This document shows, one piece after another, positions 30,835 through 40,643 of a stretch of DNA of 52,813 nt. Positions within the stretch are counted from its first letter, which is position 1. Every line of letters starts with the position of its first letter. The notes under the pieces are model-generated. The model made no database searches. It saw nothing but the letters and a program-made list of their open reading frames with translations, and was not told where the DNA came from. The position numbers and the translations under genes are program-made. Location of the stretch: positions 1-52,813 of the IMG/VR virus record IMGVR_UViG_3300044613_003454; one strand, written 5' to 3'. This DNA comes from a virus.

Positions 30835-31205
30835 CGGCTCACCTCGATGAACTGATAATCAGGGTTCAAGAACGACAATCTCTCGGCCACCTTGCGATCC
30901 GCCATGGTTGCGAGCCCGATCAGGCTCACGTCCTCCTCCGCAAGATACCGCGACCACACCCACGTGCGGTCCTTCCGGCGGATGCTGGCGTCCCCCTCCT
31001 GGCTCCGCTCCCACAGGAACCGCCGCACGTCGGCCTTCGCCTTGAGCTCCTTCCCGGGGAGCACGATCGGATCCTTGGTCACGTTGACGAGGACCCCCAC
31101 TGATTCGCGACCAGTGGGGGTTAGCTTGACCAGGGCATAGCCACGGTTGTTGTGGCTTTCAACGACCTGCTGGGAGATCCGCTTCACGTCGGGGATCTGG
31201 ATCAT
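30831..31205 (-). CDS. Hypothetical protein (124 aa)
   Basis: A 124-residue mixed alpha/beta protein coupled to neighbours at both ends (ATGA overlaps). It has beta segments (GYALVKLTPTGRESVGVLVNV) and a charged helical middle. Its coding sequence contains two inverted copies of the word CCCCCACTG (31094-31102 and 31112-31120) that would form a hairpin in the message. The two copies encode TPTG and SVGV, so the DNA word is kept in different frames. Function unknown. Confidence 0.75.
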   Translation of the reverse strand: MIQIPDVKRISQQVVESHNNRGYALVKLTPTGRESVGVLVNVTKDPIVLPGKELKAKADVRRFLWERSQEGDASIRRKDRTWVWSRYLAEEDVSLIGLATMADRKVAERLSFLNPDYQFIEVSR

Positions 31206-33646
31206 CGGAGTCCGGCCATCAATTCCGCCATGGTGGGACGGCTGGGCTGGGCGATCGCCGCCAGCAGCTGCTCGTTCCCGCGGACAAGGGAGTTCAACGC
31301 CTGGTTCTGGGTGTACTGGTTACGCATGGCGTCAAGCTCCTGCTGACGCTGGATCCCCGCCAGCTCCACGGCGGCCCGCTGCTGGGCCACGGCCGTCTGC
31401 ATCTGCTGGTCCTGACGAATCCCGCCGGTGACGCTTCCCAGGGCCTCAAGGACCCGGAGCCGCTTCTCGTCCTCGGCCCCGATCGTGGCCCCGTGCAGCC
31501 CCGACGCCAGCTCGTAGGCCCCGTACACCGCCGCCAGCGGCCCGAGGAACCGCATCAACCCAGCCAGTTTCCCCGTCTGTCCGGCGATATTTGGAAGAGC
31601 GGACCCCGGCTGATTCACCGGTGGACGGAGGGCCAATGCACCACCCCTGGGACGAACAGCCAATTCCTTGCCGGCCTCGATCGGGCGGGGGACCGTGGAA
31701 CGGGCCAGGGCATAGTTGGTGCTGGTCCGTTCTCCACGGACACCGGCTCGGGGGAGCGGTTCCCTGGGACCCATGCCGGCGATCCTGGCAGGATCCCGCA
31801 GGACTATCGCCTTCTCCGGCTCCACCGGCGTACGGCGGACCGCACCCCCCGGCTCCGGAGTCATCGGATACTCCTTGGCCCCCGCCACGTTGGCGCGGGG
31901 AAGCGGTCCCCGGTCCGGACGAACTCCGCCCGCCGGCTCACCCTCAAGACGGGGAAGTTCGGGTTCAGCCGTCCGGGCCGCGGGCGTCGCCGTGCGTGCC
32001 GCCGTGGTAGCCGCTTCTTCAGCGGTCTCCAATGCAGGCTCGGCGGCAGCAGCGGCACCCTTGCCGGGCACGTTCTTGGCCTGCACTTCCCCCTTGAGCT
32101 CTGTCTTGCGGTTCTTGAAATACTCTCGGAGCTTGGCGACATCCCCCTCCTGGAGAAGGGCGAACGTCTGCTGCATGGTGCGAGCATTGCGGAAGTCCTT
32201 GTCGATCCCCTGCTCACGGATGAGCTGCTGGATCTCCCGGACCTTCGTCGCGCTGCTCACCTCCCGCAACGCTTTGAACATCTTTCTCGACCCCATCCTC
32301 AACGCCTTGTCGTTGTTGGCGTACTTGGCCCCCATGGTCTGCCCGAGGGCCTCGTCCGCCTTGGCCTTGATCCCGGCCTTGACCGCTTCCTTGGTCTTCG
32401 CGATGTCGATGACCCCCCCGCGCAGGCGGCCCTTGATGAAGACCTTGGGGTACATGTTGGAGACCCGGCGGAACTTCTGTTCCGGGCTCAGTGACGTGTC
32501 CTCCATCACCGACTTCAGTTCCATCGCGATGGGGGTCTGCGGGTAGCCACCCTCCATCTTCTGAAGGGCCGAGTACGCATTGGACACCATGTCGAAGTTC
32601 TTCTTCTCGACGGCCGTCATCGCGATCTTGCCGCGGAACGGTTCGAGGAACTTCGACGTTTTGCCGGTGAACGGCGTGAACCTGCGCCGCTTCATGTCTT
32701 CCGCGGAGATACCTCCTTCACGGATTTCCGCCTTGGTAAACCCGCTCTTCGCAGCCTGCTTCGGCTCGCGGGCGAGATCCCCCTTGGCGAGGGTCGCACG
32801 CATGCGGACCGCCTGCTTGGCTTCCGGCTTTGCAGCTTCCTGCTTCAGCCAGTTGTCCATGTACTGCTTGGCTTCCGGCGAGTCCGGCAGGTCTTCCAAC
32901 CGCTTCAGGCCCTGAGTGCTCTTCGAGAGGATGGCGGTCGGATTGACCCCGAGAGCCACCGCACGCTGTCGGAACTCTTCCGCCGCCTTGGCCCCGATCG
33001 TCGCCGGCCCAGCAGGGGTCTTCGCCGCAGGAGCATCCGGCACCCGCGGTTCCACCTTGGCCAGTTTCTCGGGGGCCTTGGCCTTGGGCGTCTTCCCGTC
33101 TCCCTTCTTGGCCTGGGGACCCTTGGGTTTAGGGGCCGCGGCAGGAGTCGGTTCGGGTGCGGCGGCCGGAGCCGGGGCAGCGGTGGCCTTCCCCCACTGA
33201 CCGCCAGACTGGGCCACCTTGACCGGGGCGGCATCGCCCATGTCCTGCAACCCGAACAGGATCCGCTTCGCCGAGTCTTCACCCTTGTTGGCCCGGTCCA
33301 GGATCTCCTGGATGTTGTCCTCGGTGACATCCGCCGGCTTCACGCCCTTCAGGCTCTTCGGCTTGGGGGCCGGAGCCTCGGGGGCCTTCGGTGCTTCCGG
33401 TTCCGGAGCCGCCACCGGTGCCCGTTCAGGGGCCGGACCAACCGCATAGCTTTCCCCGGTGTCGTGGATCTCCCCGGCCTTGAGAAGTTCCTTGAGCCGA
33501 TCTTTGGCAGCCTTGATCTTGTCAGGAGTTGACCTTCCAGCGCCGCTTGCGATGGTGAGCAACTCGGTTAGCTGCTTCTTCGTGATCGCCTTCGGCTTCT
33601 TCCCGAGCAGCTTGTCCGCTTCGGCCTTCATTTCAGCTGGAGTCAT
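31202..33646 (-). CDS. Large Ala/Pro/Lys-rich internal virion candidate (814 aa)
   Basis: An 814-residue protein. The N-terminus is helical (MTPAEMKAEADKLLGKKPK). A long disordered Pro/Ala/Lys-rich region covers about residues 75-220. A basic helical core follows (about 225-480). A second disordered part, rich in Pro/Arg, precedes a short hydrophobic segment (LAGLMRFLGPLAAVYGAYELASG) and a Gln-rich C-terminal coil. This pattern resembles proteins ejected into the host. ATGA overlaps at both ends. A CCCCCACTGA copy is present (33191-33200). No enzyme motif seen. Confidence 0.75.
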   Translation of the reverse strand: MTPAEMKAEADKLLGKKPKAITKKQLTELLTIASGAGRSTPDKIKAAKDRLKELLKAGEIHDTGESYAVGPAPERAPVAAPEPEAPKAPEAPAPKPKSLKGVKPADVTEDNIQEILDRANKGEDSAKRILFGLQDMGDAAPVKVAQSGGQWGKATAAPAPAAAPEPTPAAAPKPKGPQAKKGDGKTPKAKAPEKLAKVEPRVPDAPAAKTPAGPATIGAKAAEEFRQRAVALGVNPTAILSKSTQGLKRLEDLPDSPEAKQYMDNWLKQEAAKPEAKQAVRMRATLAKGDLAREPKQAAKSGFTKAEIREGGISAEDMKRRRFTPFTGKTSKFLEPFRGKIAMTAVEKKNFDMVSNAYSALQKMEGGYPQTPIAMELKSVMEDTSLSPEQKFRRVSNMYPKVFIKGRLRGGVIDIAKTKEAVKAGIKAKADEALGQTMGAKYANNDKALRMGSRKMFKALREVSSATKVREIQQLIREQGIDKDFRNARTMQQTFALLQEGDVAKLREYFKNRKTELKGEVQAKNVPGKGAAAAAEPALETAEEAATTAARTATPAARTAEPELPRLEGEPAGGVRPDRGPLPRANVAGAKEYPMTPEPGGAVRRTPVEPEKAIVLRDPARIAGMGPREPLPRAGVRGERTSTNYALARSTVPRPIEAGKELAVRPRGGALALRPPVNQPGSALPNIAGQTGKLAGLMRFLGPLAAVYGAYELASGLHGATIGAEDEKRLRVLEALGSVTGGIRQDQQMQTAVAQQRAAVELAGIQRQQELDAMRNQYTQNQALNSLVRGNEQLLAAIAQPSRPTMAELMAGLR

Positions 33647-35301
33647 TGTCCGCCTTCCATCTCGCTGAGGAGAGATTCAAGCCTCTGGGTCTCGATGTCC
33701 GATGCGGCCATGCCGCCCTGTCCGAGGATCTGTTCTTGACGGAGCCGTTCCTCTTCACCCAGGGCTGCACCACGGGCTCCGAGTTCGCCGGCCTGGGCCT
33801 GCTGTGCCTTCAGCATCTGCAAGATCACGCGGGGATCCAGGTTCTGCAACTCGGGCTCGGCCCGGGTCAGTGCCTCGATCACCCCCAACAACTCCTGGTC
33901 TCCCATGCCGTAACCGGTGAGCTGCTGCCGAAGGGCCCCGAGCTGCTGCGATCCTTCCGCGGTGGCATAGGCGGCCATCGCATTCCGGTACGCACCACCG
34001 AGATCGAACTTTGAGTGGTCCACGATCTTCTGTCCACCCATCAACTTCGAGTCATCCCCGACCGCCTGCACCGCGTCGATGATCCGACCGACCCCGGTCA
34101 GGGTTTCCCCGAGCACCTCGCTCAACGCCCCATCCGCCCCGCTCGTCCCGAGCCGAGCGAAGGTCTGCGTCCGATTCTCGGCCAGGCCCTCGACGGACTC
34201 CAGCATCCCCATGATCTGGGCGTCGGACATGCCGGCCTGCCGAAGCTGCCCCAGTCCAGCCGCGATCTCCCCCTTGATTGCATCCTGCTGCTGTTGGTTC
34301 AGGTCTCCTGTCCAGTCTTCGCTGCGGCCCAGGCGGGCACCTCCGGCGAGCACCTTCATCATCGCCGCCTTCACGACATCCTTCTGGCCAGCCTTCATCC
34401 CAAGCCCGTCGGAGTGGTTGTCGAGGGCCCGCTCCATGATCGCCGCCGTCATCGCCAGCGGACTCTTGGTCGAGTCCGAAAGGCGTTCCCGGTAGTCCTC
34501 CGGGTTCGAGATCCCGAGAATCGACTCCCCAAGGTTCTCCAGCAGGATCTCTCCGCCTGCGGTGAACAAGCCAAGACCGGTCGTGACCGGAACCCCCTGA
34601 GCCATTTGCACGCGGCCCATCTGCCCCCAGAACCCGTTGCCTCGGGTGACATCGAGGAAGGCGTCGTCGATCGCCCGGGTCATCGCGTCCTCGGCCCCGG
34701 TCCGCTGGGTCATCATGGCGCTCTGGAACGACTGCAACTTACCCATGACCTCGGTGCCCCGCTCCTCCTTGGTCGTGGTCGCAAGCTGGTGGGCCGCCAT
34801 GGTGGAGTTCATGGCCATCTCCAGGTTGCGAGCCTGGGCGTCCAGTGCCTTCCGCTGGTTCCGCATCTCGACCAGTCGCGGGTCGTTGCGGGATGACGCC
34901 AGGATCTGGGCGTCCACCTTCCGCTTCTCGGCCTCGATCTGCTGCAACCGGACCGAGGTCCGGTTCTGCATCATCATCAGTTCCTTGCTCTGCGCTTGGG
35001 ACTGCTCGAACTGACCCTGCTGCTGGGCCATCTCCTGCTGGGCCATCCGCTCACGACTGGCGTTCAGCTGGGCGTAGTCGGCGGACTGGGCCGCCTGGGC
35101 CTGCTGCTGCATCTGTGCCTGGGCCGCCAGCTCGGTCTGCTGCATCTGGGCCCGGTTCGCCTCGGACTCCGCCTGCTGCCGAAGCGCCTGCCCCTGGAGC
35201 CCCACATTCGCCTTCGTCTCGAAGTTGCGACGGGCGACCTCAAGGTTGCCGACCCCGGCCGCAAGCTGCTGGAGGAACGGGTCCGCGTCAAACTGGCTCA
35301 T
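33643..35301 (-). CDS. Glutamine-rich coiled-coil internal virion candidate (552 aa)
   Basis: A 552-residue protein opening MSQFDADPFLQQLAAG. The first 180 residues are a Gln/Ala-rich coiled coil (QMQQTELAAQAQMQQQAQ). The middle holds a hydrophobic patch (VTTGLGLFTAGGEILLENLGESILG), and the rest is helical. It is coupled to both neighbours (ATGA). It shares the MSQF start and Gln-rich build with the next upstream gene, suggesting duplication within an ejection-protein module. Confidence 0.78.
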   Translation of the reverse strand: MSQFDADPFLQQLAAGVGNLEVARRNFETKANVGLQGQALRQQAESEANRAQMQQTELAAQAQMQQQAQAAQSADYAQLNASRERMAQQEMAQQQGQFEQSQAQSKELMMMQNRTSVRLQQIEAEKRKVDAQILASSRNDPRLVEMRNQRKALDAQARNLEMAMNSTMAAHQLATTTKEERGTEVMGKLQSFQSAMMTQRTGAEDAMTRAIDDAFLDVTRGNGFWGQMGRVQMAQGVPVTTGLGLFTAGGEILLENLGESILGISNPEDYRERLSDSTKSPLAMTAAIMERALDNHSDGLGMKAGQKDVVKAAMMKVLAGGARLGRSEDWTGDLNQQQQDAIKGEIAAGLGQLRQAGMSDAQIMGMLESVEGLAENRTQTFARLGTSGADGALSEVLGETLTGVGRIIDAVQAVGDDSKLMGGQKIVDHSKFDLGGAYRNAMAAYATAEGSQQLGALRQQLTGYGMGDQELLGVIEALTRAEPELQNLDPRVILQMLKAQQAQAGELGARGAALGEEERLRQEQILGQGGMAASDIETQRLESLLSEMEGGQ

Positions 35302-36542
35302 CGACCGCCTCCGAACTCAGGCGTGGGGGTGAACGTGATGCCCGGCGTGGTCATCGCAGAGATGTACCCGGTGAGGGCCGCGAACATGCTGGTGGCCCCA
35401 CGCCGGTTGCCCATGATCATCGAGTACATGTCCTTGTATCCGTTCGCCAGGAGGCCGACCGCCTGCAACTCGCTGGCCGCGGACATCTGCTCCATCGTCG
35501 TGTTCAGGCTGGCCGACAGCTGGGTCATCGCGTCCCGGCTTCGCTGGGCGTCGAGCGTCTGGGCCCCGAACGCGGTGCCGATCTGACCCCGCAGCTGACC
35601 GCCGGCCATCGCAGTCTGGCTCTGGGCCATCGTGAGCTGCGAGAGGTTCTGGCCCATCTGGGCCATCGTGTCGTTCAGCCCGGTGTAGATCTGGTTGACG
35701 CCCTGGCTGACCTGCTCGCTCACGGCCTGCTGCATGTTCTGGGTCATGGCCGCCTTCTCCGCCGGCGTCATCATCGACCCGTCCGGATTGCGGCCCATCT
35801 CGATCGACCGCATCTGGTTCTGCACCTGCCGCTCCAGCCCAACCCTAAGATCAGACGCCTGCTGGGCACTGCGGTCCTGGTAACCCGCGATCGTCTTCTC
35901 GTACTGCTGACGGGCCTCGGCCGCGAACTGGTTGGCCTGGGTGATGTCCTGCCCAACCGCCCCCATCTGCTGGTCCCGGAACCGCTCGAACTCCTGGAGC
36001 CCCTGCTGGCCCTGCTGCTGAACCTGCTGGGCGATCCCGCCCAGGTTCTGCCGCATCGCCTGATCCTGGTTCCGGATCGCCTGGGCCCCTTGCTGGAGCT
36101 GCTGGCCGAACTGCCCGATCGCCTGTTCCCCGCGACCGAACTGCTCGTTCATGATCCCCTGCTGGTTCCCCATGTCCTGGAAGATCGCTCCCCCCAGGAG
36201 GGTCCGCCACGCGGCATCGTTGATCGCCGACTGCTGACGGGGTCCAAAGTTCTGATTGGGCTGACCCATGCCCATCCGCCTACGGGCCGCATCAGCCGGC
36301 GTGGTTCCGGTCATTCCCGGACGAGACTGGAAACCAGCCTGTCGCTGCTGTGCCGCCTGCTGTCCCTGCCCCTGGAGCTCGCGAAGCCGGTCCATCGGAT
36401 TGAACGATCCGGGGCCCATCGTCTGGGGGACATTGGACCGACCGCGATAAGTGGATCGTCGAGCCTGGGGTCCGAACGGGGAGAAGTTGGCGACCGGGTC
36501 GTAGTTGCCCTGTCCGAAGTTGGGTACGTTGAACTGGCTCAT
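35298..36542 (-). CDS. Glutamine-rich internal virion candidate (414 aa)
   Basis: A 414-residue protein starting MSQFNVPNFGQGNYDPVANF, then a very Gln-rich coiled coil (QQLQQGAQAIRNQDQAMRQN and similar) and a C-terminal part with Gly and Thr (AALTGYISAMTTPGITFTPTPEFGGGR). ATG 36542 overlaps the nozzle gene's stop (TGATG); a frame open to 37616 lies inside that gene and is rejected. Probably assembles in the head core like T7 internal proteins; inferred from composition and order. Confidence 0.78.
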   Translation of the reverse strand: MSQFNVPNFGQGNYDPVANFSPFGPQARRSTYRGRSNVPQTMGPGSFNPMDRLRELQGQGQQAAQQRQAGFQSRPGMTGTTPADAARRRMGMGQPNQNFGPRQQSAINDAAWRTLLGGAIFQDMGNQQGIMNEQFGRGEQAIGQFGQQLQQGAQAIRNQDQAMRQNLGGIAQQVQQQGQQGLQEFERFRDQQMGAVGQDITQANQFAAEARQQYEKTIAGYQDRSAQQASDLRVGLERQVQNQMRSIEMGRNPDGSMMTPAEKAAMTQNMQQAVSEQVSQGVNQIYTGLNDTMAQMGQNLSQLTMAQSQTAMAGGQLRGQIGTAFGAQTLDAQRSRDAMTQLSASLNTTMEQMSAASELQAVGLLANGYKDMYSMIMGNRRGATSMFAALTGYISAMTTPGITFTPTPEFGGGR

Positions 36543-39500
36543 CAGCTTCCTCGGGTGGTTGCGGACCGTTCCATGGTGAGGATATTGCCCCGGACCGAGC
36601 ACGCCAGGAGTCGGTAGTCCAGATCGGGGCAGAAGATCCTGACACCAGGGCTCAACGAGTTGCCCTTGGCCCCGTACCGCCCATCGGAAGAATCGGTACC
36701 GAAGGCCGCATAAACCAGCCCTTCCCCGTCTTCGATCGACCCGTACAGGCTCCCGTCCGTCTCCTTCGTCTGTGCCTTCGCCACCGGATCCTCGTCCGTC
36801 CCCGAATACAGCACTCCCATGAACCGGTTCATCGGGTTGTTGGCGGTCAGGGTGTCCGTCACCGGGGGCCCGGCCACGTCCGTGAACGCACAGCCCACCG
36901 TATGGGCCATCTTGATCCGGAAGAAGTCGGCCAGCGAGAACACCTGGTTGACCTCGTTGTTCAACCCCAGGTTGTGGCCGACCCACTCGAAGTACACCGG
37001 GCTCACCCCGAACACCATCCCCGAGTGGATGTCCGCCGTCCACGTGGGCACGGTATCCACCGTCACCCCCACTGATGTGTTGGAGACGATCCGGGTCTTC
37101 TTGCCCACATGCTGCGGATGGGTGGCCGAATGCACGCAGTACAGGTAACACCCGGTCCAAGCATTGGCGGACGTGATCGTGGGCGTCAATCCAGTGGGGG
37201 AGATGGCAAACGTCCCCGTCGAGATCGCCCCTGTCGCGATCACCCGGGAGTCCCCGTCGAAGTCGAGGGTGGTGATCCGCCGGTTCCCGTTCCAGCTCGC
37301 GGTGCCACCTACGATCGACTTGCTCCGGGCGTAGTCCACGACATACACCCGCGGCCCTGACCAGCCCACGGCCCCAGCCGGAGGGTTCATCAGGAACATC
37401 GCCCGCCGCTGCAACGGGTTCGCGTACTCGCTGGACGTGAAGTTGCTGGGCCACGCCCCCTGGGCCACGTGGTCGAACACCAGGTCTTCCAGCTTCGTGG
37501 TCTTGGCGGTCGAGAACCACAGGCAGTAGGCCTCCTCCTTGTTCGGGTTGAGGAGGAACATGGTGTTCATCGTCGGGTCGTACCCGAGCTGGATGTCGTT
37601 CATGTCCGACACCCACTCCTTCACGAACACCTGGTTCAGGATCCGGAGCTCATCGAGCTGGGCCTGTGCGTCCACCGCCTTCAGCCCGTGGGGGCTCGCG
37701 TAGTACGCCACGCTGCCGACCGCATCCACCGCCTTGTGGTTGACGACCCCGTAGCCCTCGTGCATCTCCTGGATGCGGATGAACCCGCCGCTCTTGCGGA
37801 TGTGGTACACCCGGTCCTTGGAGATCCCGAGCGCGTTCGCACCCACCTTCGAGAACGTGATCACCTCGCTGCTCGGAAGCGTCGGGTTGTACCGGTTGAA
37901 CGGGGGGAACAGCTCGGGGCTGAACTCCTGGAGACTCGACCACCGCATCTCCCCCAGGCCCTTGTTGATGTCCTCGACCCGCACCGTCTCCTCGGACGAG
38001 TCGGGCTGGGCGTCGATCTTCGAGACGATCATCGTGCCGTCGTAGAACAGGGCCGCCCCGCCGAACGGCATCTTCTGGTCGAAGATGCTGCGGTCGATGT
38101 ACGGGGTCTGGTACACGAGCTGCTTGTCCTCCAGCTCGTAGAAGTACATGGCGTGCCGGTTGTCCGTGACCGCCGGATCGAAGGTGCGACCGGTCCCGTT
38201 CTTGCAGGTGTGGTAGTCCTCCAGGTAGATGATCGCGTCGAGGAACGGGATCCCGGCCACCATCGTGCCGCCGGCATCCTGGATCTTCACGCTCCGGTAC
38301 ACGTACATCAGGTCGTACTTGCCCGAGTCGTACACGATCTCGATGCCCACGTACTGCTCACGCTGCACGTTGGTGTTGTTCGTCGAGACCCGGAAGTCCT
38401 CGGCCCGTGCCTGGGCCACCTCGCTGAACGCGCTCTTCCGCCCGGTCCTGGAATCGACCAGCATGTACCCGAACGCATAGTCGCCGGGCTCCAGCTTCCT
38501 GGCCCGGAACAGGTCCTCCGTCACGAACCAGCTGGTAGAGCTCGTGAACTTGTATTCGCAGCTGGTGCTCCTGCGGCCCCTGATCCGCCAGTAATACTTG
38601 GTGTTGTACTCAAGCTTCCCTGACGCGAACAACGCCGACGGCTCGTACTTCGTGACCGTCAACGCCGTGGCCACCCGCAGCTCGTCGTCGTCGTTGATGT
38701 CCCCTGCTCCCTGCTTGCCGAAGTACACATCCCACACGAGGTCGGTCGGCAAGGCCATGCCGGCGGTGTGGAAGGTGCTCCAGTCGAGCTCCGGGGTCAC
38801 CGACACGTTGGTCTGCTTGTAGGACGGGTTGATCAACACCGTCCTCAACCCGACGTTGACCTCGGTCTGTGCCGCATCGCACGCCGTCCCCAACGGGGAG
38901 ATGGGGGACGGAGGACTCGTGCTGCCCGGGGTAGGAGGGGTCGGCAGGGTGTCCGTCGAGCACAGACCCGTCACCGAGTTTGGGAAGATGTCGGTGCTCG
39001 CGTACGGCTCCGATTCCCGCATCACGATCTGGGCCGCACCCGGACGGTTGTCGTCAAGCGAGATGAAGTCCCCGATGGGGACGCTCGACTCGGGGCTCTT
39101 CAGCAGCGGCTGCAACCCGGGACCGGGCAAGTCCCCGCTCACGGTGGATCCCACCACCACGTTGGTGAAGAAATACGTGCTCGAATACTTCACCATCAGC
39201 TTCGGACGGATGCTGGTGTTCGCCTGTTCCTTGGAGGCGACATGGACGATGTTTCCCCCACTGATCCCGCGGACGAGGAAGTCGGTCTTGAACCCGAAGT
39301 CCTGCGGCCGTCCGGCGGTGGTGAGGCAGGCCTGCACCAGGGTCTTCACGTCCGTCACCACCCGGCCCTTGTATGCGGCCGGAAGGGTCTTGGCCGCGGT
39401 GGGGCTGCCGGCGGTGGTCCCGCCCGCAGTCTGCCAGTTCACCGCAGTGGCCCGGATGTCCCAGGTCACCTCGTTCTCGACCCAGTACGTGTTGGTGTCC

Positions 39501-40237
39501 GACGGGTCGTTCACCAGGAGGATGTCGAGCGAGGTCGATGCCGCGGTGTTGAAGTTCTCGGTGACGGTGAACTCCAGCGTCGCTTCCTCGACGGTCTGGT
39601 TGGACTCGGCCGTGGTGTTGAACCGAAACAGCGACTTGTTGTTGTAGGTGCTCGGCGAGGTGCCGGCGATCCGGAGGTTCTGCTGGCCGCCGTAGTTGGT
39701 GGTCGCGTTGGCGGAGTCGATGTACGAGTCAGCCTCGGGGTAGTACACCTTCTCGTTGGTGGCGTCCACGTAGAACAGGGACGGGCTGCGACCGGTGGCG
39801 AAGCAGTACACGAACCGGCCCGCCACCTCGCAGTCGAACTGGGCCGCGGTATCCACGGCGTCCATCAGCTTGACCACCCGGGTCCAGGACTGCGTGCCTG
39901 AGTTCCAGTAATCGAGGAACACGTCCGATACAGTGGGGGTCGCAGGCCTCTTGGCCCGGTACACGAATCCGTACCCGTAGTGCTCGGCCCCGATCCGGAA
40001 GTCGATCGGATGGAAATCCACCACCTCGGACGCTGCGGAATGGTTGGCTACGCCGGGAAGATCCGAGAAGGTGAAGACCCGCTTGAAGCCGGGGAACGGA
40101 CGGAGACCGCCCTCGTCGGAACCGTCCACGCCGGTGAGCTCGGCCGCCAGGCCCTTCTGCACGCCGGGGCGGGACAGTCGCTTATCCAGGGTTGTCTCGA
40201 TGAGCGGGTAGGCCCACTCGGTCTTCATGTCGGCCAT
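36542..40237 (-). CDS. Tail nozzle-like protein with inserted DNRLRE-type domain (1231 aa)
   Basis: A 1231-residue tail protein. The N-terminus (WAYPLIETTLDKRLSRPGVQKGL, LRPFPGFKRV) and the later DNRPGAAQI and YPEADS blocks resemble T7 gp12-like nozzle (tail tubular protein B), which is about 800 residues. About residues 170-350 hold a DNRLRE-like beta domain (ADSYIDSANATTNYGG, then SLFRFNTT and TWDIRAT). Another part (about 430-560) looks fibronectin-like. The extra domains could bind host glycans. It contains several copies of the dispersed word. Starts at ATG 40237. Confidence 0.75.
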   Translation of the reverse strand: MADMKTEWAYPLIETTLDKRLSRPGVQKGLAAELTGVDGSDEGGLRPFPGFKRVFTFSDLPGVANHSAASEVVDFHPIDFRIGAEHYGYGFVYRAKRPATPTVSDVFLDYWNSGTQSWTRVVKLMDAVDTAAQFDCEVAGRFVYCFATGRSPSLFYVDATNEKVYYPEADSYIDSANATTNYGGQQNLRIAGTSPSTYNNKSLFRFNTTAESNQTVEEATLEFTVTENFNTAASTSLDILLVNDPSDTNTYWVENEVTWDIRATAVNWQTAGGTTAGSPTAAKTLPAAYKGRVVTDVKTLVQACLTTAGRPQDFGFKTDFLVRGISGGNIVHVASKEQANTSIRPKLMVKYSSTYFFTNVVVGSTVSGDLPGPGLQPLLKSPESSVPIGDFISLDDNRPGAAQIVMRESEPYASTDIFPNSVTGLCSTDTLPTPPTPGSTSPPSPISPLGTACDAAQTEVNVGLRTVLINPSYKQTNVSVTPELDWSTFHTAGMALPTDLVWDVYFGKQGAGDINDDDELRVATALTVTKYEPSALFASGKLEYNTKYYWRIRGRRSTSCEYKFTSSTSWFVTEDLFRARKLEPGDYAFGYMLVDSRTGRKSAFSEVAQARAEDFRVSTNNTNVQREQYVGIEIVYDSGKYDLMYVYRSVKIQDAGGTMVAGIPFLDAIIYLEDYHTCKNGTGRTFDPAVTDNRHAMYFYELEDKQLVYQTPYIDRSIFDQKMPFGGAALFYDGTMIVSKIDAQPDSSEETVRVEDINKGLGEMRWSSLQEFSPELFPPFNRYNPTLPSSEVITFSKVGANALGISKDRVYHIRKSGGFIRIQEMHEGYGVVNHKAVDAVGSVAYYASPHGLKAVDAQAQLDELRILNQVFVKEWVSDMNDIQLGYDPTMNTMFLLNPNKEEAYCLWFSTAKTTKLEDLVFDHVAQGAWPSNFTSSEYANPLQRRAMFLMNPPAGAVGWSGPRVYVVDYARSKSIVGGTASWNGNRRITTLDFDGDSRVIATGAISTGTFAISPTGLTPTITSANAWTGCYLYCVHSATHPQHVGKKTRIVSNTSVGVTVDTVPTWTADIHSGMVFGVSPVYFEWVGHNLGLNNEVNQVFSLADFFRIKMAHTVGCAFTDVAGPPVTDTLTANNPMNRFMGVLYSGTDEDPVAKAQTKETDGSLYGSIEDGEGLVYAAFGTDSSDGRYGAKGNSLSPGVRIFCPDLDYRLLACSVRGNILTMERSATTRGS

Positions 40238-40277
40238 CGGGGAACCTCGTTGCCCATAGTATCGGACAACGCCCCGG

Positions 40278-40643
40278 TCAAGGCCATTTGCCCTTGGGAC
40301 AGGTGGCTGCCGGCATCCTCGTCTTGACGGTCAGTTCGGCCCTGGCTTTCTTGCCGCACCCGCATGCCTTGCACCAGCCGACCTGGTCCGGTTCCTTCGA
40401 GGGTTCCAGGCTCGGGCAGGACCGGCAGGCATCAAGCCGCTTCCGGACATCGTCCTCGCTGATGAACTGGGTCAGCAAGGACACTTCCGCGCGGGCGTAC
40501 GAGACCGCCTTCTGGAAGAAGGACTTGGTTTCCGGTTCAGGTTCCGGGGGCCTCGCAGGCACGTTCCGGTCCTCGACCCTTGCCCTGAGCATCCCGTTCG
40601 GCGGTGTCAACGCACTGATGTAGTGATGTCCGTTCAGAGACAT
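40278..40643 (-). CDS. Small zinc-ribbon tail-region protein (121 aa)
   Basis: A 121-residue protein whose C-terminal half has CRSC, then CKACGCGKKA, then ATCPKGKWP. The C--C...C--C-C...CP-GKW pattern is a zinc ribbon I recall from many aquatic phage proteins. The N-terminal half is charged and helical. It overlaps the cysteine-rich gene by 10 bases and precedes the nozzle gene. Probably structural or an assembly factor; function not known. Confidence 0.78.
   Translation of the reverse strand: MSLNGHHYISALTPPNGMLRARVEDRNVPARPPEPEPETKSFFQKAVSYARAEVSLLTQFISEDDVRKRLDACRSCPSLEPSKEPDQVGWCKACGCGKKARAELTVKTRMPAATCPKGKWP

Noticed and set aside
36542-37616. Upstream extension of the 414-aa gene to 772 aa
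   Set aside because: Lies wholly inside the nozzle-like gene in another frame and looks like shadow sequence; ATG 36542 with TGATG overlap is the natural start.
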